A stretch of 11,356 nucleotides of DNA from positions 1-11,356 of the forward strand of contig CAADSF010000244.1 of the NCBI GenBank assembly GCA_900751035.1. The letters are read 5' to 3'. The position numbers and the translations under genes were made by a program. The notes beneath the pieces are model-generated. The model saw nothing but the letters and a program-made list of their open reading frames with translations, had not been told where the DNA came from and ran no database searches. Positions 6,183 through 11,356 of this stretch are shown piece by piece. Origin of the DNA: an uncultured Oscillospiraceae bacterium (GTDB taxonomy: Bacteria; Bacillota; Clostridia; Oscillospirales; Oscillospiraceae). Every line of letters starts with the position of its first letter. The first letter of the stretch is position 1.

Positions 6183-7940
6183 TTATTTTACTGCATTTTC
6201 CGCGTCCGGGTAAGGGGTATCGTTGCGGTTTGTTGCCTGTTGTTGGCGTTCCTTGTCTGTCGTTGCCGCATCAGGCGCCTGCGGCAGCACGATCCGCGCC
6301 AGAATTCTTCCGGCCTGCGGGGCCGTGATGGTAAAGCTGCACTGCTCGCCGTAGAGCAGCCGCAGCCGCTGCGCCACATTGCGCACGCCTACGCCGCCGC
6401 GCTGCTGTCCGGTTGGGGCTGCCGGGCTTTGCAGTGCGTCCTGAATGTGCGCCCAGCCGTCCGGCGTCATTTCCCCGTCGTGCTCAACCTCAAACAGAAG
6501 CGTCCCGTCCGTCTGCGGGTGCGCACGCAGACACAGCTCGCCGCCGTGCCGCGACAGGTCGTGTTCGACCGCGTTTTCCACAATCGGCTGGAGCATCAGG
6601 CGCGGAATGCGCACCGAGCGCATCGTTTCGTCAATTTCGCGCCGGAGCGTCAGACGGTCGCCCAGCCGCTCCTTTGTAATGTACAGATACGCGTCGACAT
6701 ACTGCAATTCCTCCGCCAGCGGGATCTGTGCGCGCCCGTCGCGGCCGATGGCTGCGTCCAGCATGGTCGAAAGCGCCTCAATCATGGAGCACACGCGCTC
6801 ATTATCCGCCAGCCGCGCCTCCCAGTTGATGATTTCCAGCGTGTTATTGAGAAAATGCGGGTTGATCTGCGATTGCAGAGCGCGGATTTTTGCCTGCTGA
6901 AGCGCCTGCTGTTCGAGATACAGCCGTTCAAACTGACTTTTCAGCTCAGAGGACATGGCGTTGAACTGGCTGTAGAGCTGCCGGAACTCTGTGTTCGGTG
7001 CTTCGGCTGTGATGACATAGCCGCGCTCGCCGTTTTCCACGCGGCGGTTCGCGTCGAGCAGGACCTCCATCGGGCGGTTGACGCTGCGGTTGAAGATCAG
7101 CGCAACCAGCAGAATCAGCGGAATGCCCAGCAGCGCGATGCCCGCGATGGCCCAGCGGAGCATCGGCATGGTGCTCAGTGGCCGCAGCGCAGTCGACTGG
7201 GCGGTCAGAATGAGCGTGTGGCCGTCGCAGTCGAGCGGATACTGCCGCCCGCCGCTTGCCGGACTTTCCTCGGATGCAGCCACGGGCAGCTCCACGCCGT
7301 CAATGCTCACGCCGGTGATTGAGGCGTTCGCGATGCCGTAGAGCGACTGGAACACCTCGCTTTTTTCAAGCCCCAGCACCAGCATGGCGTAGGGCGTAAA
7401 GTCGTGGTCGAGCAGGTTGCGCACCATGTAAATCTCGTCGTCCACGGTCAGAAAATAAATACCCGTGTCGACGCGTTCCAGCAGCGCCTGCACCTCAGGA
7501 TAGACCCGCGCCTTATAGTCGCGCAGCAGATTGAGCCGTGCCGTGCCCGGCGCGGCGGCATAGGCGTGGACAGGCTCGTCCCCGCCCACCGAGGAGATGA
7601 ACACGCAGCGGTAATTGGCGTTGCGCGTGAATTTCTGCGTCAGATATTCCGTCACGTCCTTGTAGACGAGCGAACGCGATTCGCTGTAGCTCTGCCGGAC
7701 GATGCCGTCATAGGAGACGGCCTTGGAATCCTCGATCACGGACAACAGCCGCAGCTCGACCTGATGCATGGCGTTTTCCATGCCGAGCTCCATCGCCTGT
7801 TCGAGATTGCGGTCATTATAATAGTTGACCAGCAGGCTGAACATCGTCACGATGATGATGATCGGCAAAATCCAGCACAGCAGCGTCACCAGCGTCAGCC
7901 CGGACCGGATCGATTTCGGGTCATACCGAAGCGTCTTCAC
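6183..7940 (-). CDS. YesM-like membrane sensor histidine kinase
   Basis: 585 aa. TM1 about 14-38, extracytoplasmic Cache-like sensor about 40-260, TM2 about 263-283, HAMP about 284-337, short coiled coil, then His_kinase (LytS/YesM type) with ALQSQINPHFLNNTLEIINW, phosphoacceptor His362. The HATPase has an N box PIVENAVEHDL (452-462) and G2 box GGVGVRNVAQRL (515-526). The G1 box is odd: VEHDGEMTP (485-493) in place of V-x-D-N-G-x-G-M, with the usual Asp read as His and the final Gly lost. A Gln-rich tail of about 34 residues follows the ATPase domain. The start is GTG (7938-7940) behind AAGGGGGTG. First gene of the operon with the binding protein and the YesN-like regulator, which is its obvious phosphorylation partner. 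Confidence 0.94.
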   Translation of the reverse strand: MKTLRYDPKSIRSGLTLVTLLCWILPIIIIVTMFSLLVNYYNDRNLEQAMELGMENAMHQVELRLLSVIEDSKAVSYDGIVRQSYSESRSLVYKDVTEYLTQKFTRNANYRCVFISSVGGDEPVHAYAAAPGTARLNLLRDYKARVYPEVQALLERVDTGIYFLTVDDEIYMVRNLLDHDFTPYAMLVLGLEKSEVFQSLYGIANASITGVSIDGVELPVAASEESPASGGRQYPLDCDGHTLILTAQSTALRPLSTMPMLRWAIAGIALLGIPLILLVALIFNRSVNRPMEVLLDANRRVENGERGYVITAEAPNTEFRQLYSQFNAMSSELKSQFERLYLEQQALQQAKIRALQSQINPHFLNNTLEIINWEARLADNERVCSMIEALSTMLDAAIGRDGRAQIPLAEELQYVDAYLYITKERLGDRLTLRREIDETMRSVRIPRLMLQPIVENAVEHDLSRHGGELCLRAHPQTDGTLLFEVEHDGEMTPDGWAHIQDALQSPAAPTGQQRGGVGVRNVAQRLRLLYGEQCSFTITAPQAGRILARIVLPQAPDAATTDKERQQQATNRNDTPYPDAENAVK

Positions 7941-7963
7941 AGGCCCACCCCCTTTTTTCTTTC

Positions 7964-7992
7964 AGTATAGCATAAACTTTCCCAAGCGGCAA
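7964..7992 (-). promoter_or_regulatory. Promoter of the kinase / binding protein / regulator operon
   Basis: Minus-strand TTGCCG (7987-7992), 17-nt spacer, TATACT (7964-7969). The predicted start near 7957 leaves a leader of about 17 nt to the GTG start. Sigma-A type, so the sensing operon should be expressed in growing cells. Confidence 0.72.
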
Positions 7993-8149
7993 TGTTATCC
8001 GTTTCAGGCAAGTGTGTTTGTTCTATGTAAAAAAGTTCGGGGCCGATACCGGTCACAGCCGTTCGCAACGAAGGCGCGTTACGGATGTGGGTCTGCCGCT
8101 TGCCGGTACACATCGGCCCGGCAGAACGCACCGTTTTTACGGGATTCTG

Positions 8150-8199
8150 CGGCGAATTCGTAACTACCCAATGGGCCGACAGAGTCGTCGGCCCCTACA
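8150..8199 (+). repeat. Palindromic intergenic repeat, copy A
   Basis: Core 8173-8199: stem GGGCCGAC / GTCGGCCC around a 6-nt loop AGAGTC, then CCTACA-type edge. It is preceded at 8150-8172 by a second small palindrome (GCGAATTCG) and the spacer AACTACCCAATG. The 33 nt from 8150 match 28 of 33 positions of copy C (from 8284). Core matches the reverse complement of copy B at 25 of 27. Confidence 0.82.
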
Positions 8200-8224
8200 A
8201 ATAATCTTTTACGGCCCTGCTCTC

Positions 8225-8251
8225 TGTAGGGGCGGACGACTCTGTCCGCCC
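8225..8251 (-). repeat. Palindromic intergenic repeat, copy B (inverted relative to A)
   Basis: Reads TGTAGGGGCGGAC on the plus strand with stem GGGCGGAC / GTCCGCCC around GACTCT. It faces copy A across 25 nt, so A and B can also pair with each other. The two differences from A lie opposite each other in the stem and swap a C-G pair for G-C. Identical over all 27 nt to copy D near the right end. Confidence 0.85.
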
Positions 8252-8283
8252 GCACAGAATGTACCGGGTTTTATGAAAATCTT

Positions 8284-8334
8284 CGGCAAATTTGCAACTT
8301 CCCAACGGGCCGACAGTGGGCATCGGCCCCTACG
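8284..8334 (+). repeat. Palindromic intergenic repeat, copy C, overlapping the spoIID stop codon
   Basis: Core 8307-8334: arms GGGCCGA (8307-8313) and TCGGCCC (8323-8329) with a divergent 9-nt loop, then CTACG. It is preceded by GCAAATTTGC (8286-8295, a perfect palindrome) and AACTTCCCAACG. The CTA at 8330-8332 is, on the minus strand, the TAG stop of spoIID, so the gene ends inside the repeat edge. Confidence 0.8.
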
Positions 8335-9289
8335 AATTCGCCGTGATTTCCGCACCCCGGTAATAAAAGCGCAGGATCGCCCGATAGTCGAAGCCGAGGC
8401 GGGCGATGGCGTCGGCGCCGTACTGGCTCATGCCGACGCGGTGGCCGTAGCCGAGCACGTCGAAGCTGAACGCGCCGTCCTCATACAGAAGCGTAAAGCG
8501 CGTGGAGTTCAGCCCGAACGCTTTTCGCAGCTGAACGCCGGAAAACGGCCTGCCGCCCGCTGTGAGCGTGTCGACGCCGCCGCCCGCCGTGCGCGTAACA
8601 GACTGTACCCAGCCGTCAGGATTGCCCGAAAGCCGGACAGATGCGTCGAGCGCACGGAGCGTCTCGGCAAACGTCTCCGCCGTTACGCAGACGCGGCTTT
8701 CATATCTGGCCGCGTCCTGCTCGCCGGGGCTTTCGACCGCCCGCAGATACGGCACGTCCGTCCCCCAGACGGCGGCAGCGTCCTCCGTCGAGCCGCCGGA
8801 GCACGAAAAATAGACCGCGTCAATCAGCGCACCCTCGTATGTCAGCACCTCGTCCTCCGTCTCCCGCACAGCGGCAAGCGCCTTGTCCCACGCAGCTTCA
8901 AAGCCGTCCGCGTACCGCGTGCGCAGGTCTTCGACTGTCAGGCACGCCTGACAGCAGGCGCTCTGCGCACAGACATCCGCAGCTTCATGCTTGCCTGCCA
9001 TCATCTGGCGGCAGGCGAACGTACGCGCTGCTACCGTCTGCGCCTTGAGGGCCTCCGGCGCGAACGAGGCGGGCATTTCCGACAGCACGACCTGCGCCAG
9101 ATAGGTATCCAGCGCAGCCTCCTCCGCGCTTCCGTCCCGCAGGACGCGAAGCGTCCGCTCCTGCGCGTCCTGCTGACTCTGTACAACTACAATAAAAGGC
9201 TCCGCCTCTGCGGCCTGCGTCGTCTGCGCCGTCGGCAGCAGCAGCACCGCTGCCAGCGCCAGAAGCCCCGCCTTTGGGATTACCGACAT
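8330..9289 (-). CDS. spoIID: Stage II sporulation protein D (SpoIID), peptidoglycan lytic transglycosylase
   Basis: 319 aa. Membrane-anchored mother-cell enzyme that cleaves denuded glycan strands with SpoIIP/SpoIIM to drive engulfment. An N-terminal signal anchor covers about 5-22. The catalytic region is YLAQVVLSEMPASFAPEALKAQTVAARTFA (63-92) with the expected catalytic Glu71. A cluster HEAADVCAQSACCQAC (His101, Cys107, 112, 113, 116) sits where clostridial SpoIID proteins have their zinc site. VYFSCSGGSTEDAAAVWG (159-176) and YGHRVGMSQYGADAIA (281-296) are further family signatures. ATG at 9287-9289 is chosen; AAAGGA (9301-9306) lies upstream at the rather long distance of 11 nt. It has its own sigma-E-like promoter. 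The last codons (AAT TCG TAG) lie in the edge of a palindromic repeat. Confidence 0.95.
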   Translation of the reverse strand: MSVIPKAGLLALAAVLLLPTAQTTQAAEAEPFIVVVQSQQDAQERTLRVLRDGSAEEAALDTYLAQVVLSEMPASFAPEALKAQTVAARTFACRQMMAGKHEAADVCAQSACCQACLTVEDLRTRYADGFEAAWDKALAAVRETEDEVLTYEGALIDAVYFSCSGGSTEDAAAVWGTDVPYLRAVESPGEQDAARYESRVCVTAETFAETLRALDASVRLSGNPDGWVQSVTRTAGGGVDTLTAGGRPFSGVQLRKAFGLNSTRFTLLYEDGAFSFDVLGYGHRVGMSQYGADAIARLGFDYRAILRFYYRGAEITANS

Positions 9290-9312
9290 TTCAAGCACCG
9301 TCCTTTCGGACA

Positions 9313-9341
9313 AGTCTATGCCGCAGCGATGGGCAGTATTC
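9313..9341 (-). promoter_or_regulatory. Sigma-E-like promoter of spoIID
   Basis: On the minus strand GAATACT (9335-9341) and CATAGACT (9313-9320) are separated by 14 nt. Compared with the B. subtilis sigma-E consensus (KMATATT and CATACAnT, with 16 nt between ATA and CATA) the -35 matches 6 of 7, the -10 has one mismatch at a defined position, and the spacing is exact. spoIID is a classic sigma-E gene, which supports the call. The start would fall about 9305, at the Shine-Dalgarno. Confidence 0.68.
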
Positions 9342-9362
9342 TGATTGACATAATCGCAAATC

Positions 9363-9391
9363 TTGACACGAATTCCGATGGGACGTATAAT
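9363..9391 (+). promoter_or_regulatory. Perfect consensus sigma-A promoter of the TPR/LRR gene
   Basis: TTGACA (9363-9368), exactly 17 nt, TATAAT (9386-9391): 12 of 12 consensus positions. Predicted start about 9398, leader of about 42 nt. It is back to back with the spoIID promoter; the two -35 elements are 21 bp apart. Confidence 0.93.
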
Positions 9392-9396
9392 ATGTA

Positions 9397-9414
9397 AGAA
9401 TATTCGAAATTTCT
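9397..9414 (+). promoter_or_regulatory. Operator-like palindrome at the predicted start site of the TPR/LRR gene
   Basis: AGAA-TA-TTCGAA-AT-TTCT is an 18-bp interrupted palindrome: both outer arms and the TTCGAA centre are symmetric. It begins at the expected +1 of the perfect promoter, a common place for a repressor site. The regulator is unknown and AT-rich DNA makes chance possible. Confidence 0.35.
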
Positions 9415-9439
9415 GCCGCATACGGATTGGAGCTTATAT

Positions 9440-11122
9440 ATGAAGCATACTTTGAAAATCATTCTCCCGATCATCCTGATCCTTGCCATCGTCATCGGCG
9501 CGTGCTGGTTCTTCCTGTTCGCGCGGCGCGATGTGACCGAAAGCATCTTCGTCTACTGGGGTGAGCATTTCTATGAGGCCGGACGCTATTCCCGCGCCGT
9601 CTCGTTCTACAAGGCGGCCATGCGCTTCGCGCCGAAGGACGCATCGCTTGCCATCCGGCTGGCCGACGCGTATAAAAAAAGCGGCAACTATACAAAGGCG
9701 GAGTACACCCTTGTCAGCGCCATCACGCAGATTCCGGATTCCGTTTCCCTCTATGTTGCGCTGTCCGGGACATATGTAGAGCAGGACAAGCTGCTCGACG
9801 CGGAGACGATGCTCAGCCGCATTACAAACGATGCCGTCCGCACGCAGATCGACGCGCTGCGCCCCGCCGCGCCTGTCATCGAGCCGGAAAGCGGCAATTA
9901 CTCGGAATACATCGACGTGACCGTCACCGGCACATCCGGCACGATCTACGCCGTGTGCAACAGCGACTTCCCCGCCTCGACGCAGGATCTCTATACCGGC
10001 CCCATCTCTCTGGAAGCCGGTGAAAGCCGCATCGTTGCGCTGAGCGTGGCGGAAAACGGCCTTGTGAGCGACGCAGTCTATGCAGGCTACACCGTCGGCA
10101 ACGTCGTGGAGGAGATCAAGCTTTCCGACGCAGGTCTTGACGCCTATGTGCGCGAGCTGCTGGGCAAGACGGCGGGCAGCGCCATCATGTCCGACGAGCT
10201 CTGGGCCATTGAGGAGCTGGAGCTTCCCGACACGGTCGCTTCGCTGGACGATCTTTCGTATTTCACCGGCCTGCGCACGTTGTCCCTGCACCACGGCGCA
10301 TCGCTCGACCTGTCTGTCCTGTCCCGGCTGCCGATGCTGCGCTCGCTCGATCTGTCCGGCTGCACGCTTTCGACTGCGGCGATGAACACCATCGTGACGC
10401 TGCCGGAGCTGACGAGCCTGAATCTGTCCGGCTGCGCCGTGGCGGAGATCGACGCGCTCATCAGCCTGCAAAAGCTGGAAACGCTCGATCTGTCCAACAA
10501 CACCGTCTCCGACCTCACGGCGCTTTCCGGACTGCTGGCGCTCAGGGAGCTGAATCTGACCAACAATCCCGTCACCTCGCTTAACAATCTCAAAAACTGC
10601 ACGGAGCTGGAAACGCTCTACGCCGGGCAATGCGCCATTACGCGCATCGCGGGGCTCGCCGACCACACGAAGCTCAAAACGCTCGTCCTGTCCGGCAACC
10701 AGATCACGGATATCTCCGCGCTGGCAGGCTGCACGGCACTCGAAACGCTTGACCTCAGCGGCAACAGCATTTCCGATATCTCCGTCGTGTCCGGCTTCAA
10801 GCAGCTGGTCGACCTCAATGTGAGCAGCAACCAGATCACGGAGCTGCCGCAGTTTGACGCGGACACGCCGCTCTGGCACGTCGATATCAGCCATAACCAG
10901 ATTGAAAGCCTTGCCGGTCTGGAGGGGAATCTTGCCGTCAACTTCATCAATGCCGACTATAACCGAATCAAGTCGATTGCGAAGCTGGAATCGTGCATCA
11001 TGCTTGTCCGGATGAACCTCTGGGACAACCCCGTGAATGCCGACGAGGTCAAGCAGCTGCAGGATGTCGGCATTCTCATCAACTACAACCCCAACTATGT
11101 TGAGCCGGAAACGGAATCCTGA
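9440..11122 (+). CDS. Membrane-anchored TPR and leucine-rich-repeat surface protein
   Basis: 560 aa. Uncleaved-looking N-terminal TM segment (5-27, IILPIILILAIVIGACWFFLF followed by ARR), so either the rest faces outside or, less likely, inside. Three TPR units follow: 35-67 (YWGEHFYEAGRYSRAVSFYK), 68-101 (LADAYKKSGNYTKAEYTL) and 102-131. A beta-sandwich segment (about 142-219) resembles the chitobiase/hexosaminidase C-terminal type (PVIEPESGNYSEYIDVTV, GTIYAV, GESRIVALSV, GYTVG). The rest is about 12-13 leucine-rich repeats of 22 residues, SDS22/internalin class, pattern LETLDLSNNxVSDLxALSGL, from about 256 to 545, ending in a short acidic tail. ATG has GGAG 7 nt upstream. Monocistronic. A scaffold or ligand-binding role is likely; no catalytic motif is seen. 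The domain assignment of the beta segment is less sure than the TPR and LRR parts. Confidence 0.9.
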   Translation: MKHTLKIILPIILILAIVIGACWFFLFARRDVTESIFVYWGEHFYEAGRYSRAVSFYKAAMRFAPKDASLAIRLADAYKKSGNYTKAEYTLVSAITQIPDSVSLYVALSGTYVEQDKLLDAETMLSRITNDAVRTQIDALRPAAPVIEPESGNYSEYIDVTVTGTSGTIYAVCNSDFPASTQDLYTGPISLEAGESRIVALSVAENGLVSDAVYAGYTVGNVVEEIKLSDAGLDAYVRELLGKTAGSAIMSDELWAIEELELPDTVASLDDLSYFTGLRTLSLHHGASLDLSVLSRLPMLRSLDLSGCTLSTAAMNTIVTLPELTSLNLSGCAVAEIDALISLQKLETLDLSNNTVSDLTALSGLLALRELNLTNNPVTSLNNLKNCTELETLYAGQCAITRIAGLADHTKLKTLVLSGNQITDISALAGCTALETLDLSGNSISDISVVSGFKQLVDLNVSSNQITELPQFDADTPLWHVDISHNQIESLAGLEGNLAVNFINADYNRIKSIAKLESCIMLVRMNLWDNPVNADEVKQLQDVGILINYNPNYVEPETES

Positions 11123-11143
11123 GCGGCTCGAATCAGCAGTCCA

Positions 11144-11176
11144 AAAGGCCGGAACCCGACGGTTCCGGCCTTTGTG
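11144..11176 (+). terminator. Rho-independent terminator of the TPR/LRR gene
   Basis: Perfect 13-bp stem (11144-11156 with 11161-11173; AAAGGCCGGAACC and its complement) with a 4-nt loop CGAC. The arm itself ends in TTT followed by GTG. It lies 21 nt past the stop codon. The opposite strand ends in CCTTTTGG, so it could work weakly in both directions. Confidence 0.82.
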
Positions 11177-11197
11177 CGTACTATATGCGGCTGTTCG

Positions 11198-11224
11198 TGT
11201 AGGGGCGGACGACTCTGTCCGCCC
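11198..11224 (-). repeat. Palindromic intergenic repeat, copy D
   Basis: Stem GGGCGGAC / GTCCGCCC around GACTCT, with the same TGTAGG edge; all 27 nt identical to copy B about 3 kb away, and in the same orientation. It stands just past the terminator of the TPR/LRR gene. On its 3' side the sequence GCCGCGAATTTTCACGG (from 11238) recalls the small GCRAATTYG palindrome next to copies A and C but is degenerate. Confidence 0.85.
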
Positions 11225-11356
11225 AGTGAGAGGAGCAGCCGCGAATTTTCACGGCCCCTGCCAAGATCGTGCGTATTTGGGAGTGCTCCGAAATTTGCGA
11301 TATTTGAATCCTCTCAGCCTCTTCGAGTCAGTGCTTTACAGCGTTCGGAACAGGCG
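11225..11356. other. Right-end non-coding sequence
   Basis: 132 nt after repeat D without a supported gene, RNA or promoter. AT-rich bits such as CCGAAATTTGCGATATTTG (from 11289) resemble the flanks of repeat C but are too short to call. Confidence 0.5.

Larger units (their letters stand above)
7941..8329. other. Intergenic region without a convincing gene; promoter and palindromic repeats
   Basis: 389 nt between spoIID and the kinase gene. It holds the kinase promoter (7964-7992), two repeat units in inverted arrangement (8173-8199 and 8225-8251) and most of a third (8307-8334). A wider inverted pair, GGGCCGAT (8040-8047) and ATCGGCCC (8112-8119), may be a decayed relative of the same family. 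Short open frames here lack ribosome-binding sites and known motifs. No tRNA, riboswitch or terminator with a T-tract is seen. Confidence 0.7.

Noticed and set aside
6006..7322. Long plus-strand open frame antisense to the sensor kinase
   Set aside because: It reads as His/Arg/Gln-rich antisense translation of a clear YesM-like kinase and starts inside the binding-protein gene.
8040..8119. GGGCCGAT ... ATCGGCCC wide inverted pair as a fifth repeat copy
   Set aside because: Arms of 8 bp are 64 nt apart, the inner sequence does not match the other copies, and the core hairpin is missing; at most a decayed relative.
8012..9397. Long plus-strand open frame antisense to spoIID
   Set aside because: It runs through the repeats and the spoIID promoter, is Arg-rich without motifs, and the opposite strand has all SpoIID signatures.
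9434..10894. Long minus-strand open frame antisense to the LRR gene
   Set aside because: Its apparent periodicity only mirrors the 22-residue leucine-rich repeats on the plus strand.
8173..11224. Repeat copies as a CRISPR array
   Set aside because: Copies occur in both orientations at irregular distances, with no regular spacers and no cas genes.

Overview
The window looks like chromosomal DNA from an endospore-forming member of the Clostridia with a GC-rich genome, probably Oscillospiraceae/Ruminococcaceae-like. The reasons are: dipicolinate synthase genes (dpaA/dpaB, also called spoVFA/spoVFB), a spoIID gene, a long-form hibernation promoting factor, a DUF4364 regulator, Gram-positive Shine-Dalgarno sequences and TTGACA/TATAAT-type promoters. 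The family placement is inference. No mobile element, phage gene, tRNA, rRNA or CRISPR array is visible.

Layout. Positions 1-142 carry two well-formed sigma-A promoters in tandem, both firing leftwards out of the window; this suggests a strongly expressed, possibly stable-RNA, operon just outside. Positions 248-920 hold the hpf transcription unit (minus strand) with promoter, 5' hairpin and terminator. Positions 995-1819 hold a two-gene minus-strand regulatory operon, a DUF4364 protein overlapping a small XRE-type HTH protein. A secreted CAP-domain protein (1912-2559, plus) follows with a strong terminator. Next comes the dpaA-dpaB pair (2669-4071, plus), which has a sigma-K-like -10 box and a 4-nt ATGA overlap. 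Convergent to it lies a three-gene minus-strand operon (7992 down to 4092): YesM-like sensor kinase, orphan sugar-type solute-binding lipoprotein, YesN-like response regulator. A 389-nt spacer (7941-8329) holds palindromic repeats. spoIID (8330-9289, minus, with a sigma-E-like promoter) is divergent from a membrane-anchored TPR/LRR surface protein (9440-11122, plus, with a perfect consensus sigma-A promoter). The window ends with a terminator and another repeat copy.

How the genes fit together. spoIID (engulfment peptidoglycan hydrolysis, mother cell) and dpaAB (dipicolinic acid synthesis, mother cell) are two separate sporulation loci, each preceded by a promoter motif matching the sigma factor expected from Bacillus subtilis. 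The kinase / binding protein / regulator operon has no transporter genes inside it, so the binding protein may serve as a sensory subunit. hpf silences ribosomes in stationary phase.

The most unusual features are: (1) a dispersed palindromic repeat family, four copies, whose base differences preserve pairing in two separate palindromes, with one copy supplying the stop codon of spoIID; (2) the three-gene binding protein/two-component operon, whose kinase has a degenerate ATP-binding G1 box; (3) the TM-TPR-beta-domain-LRR protein driven by a perfect consensus promoter with a palindrome at the predicted start site.
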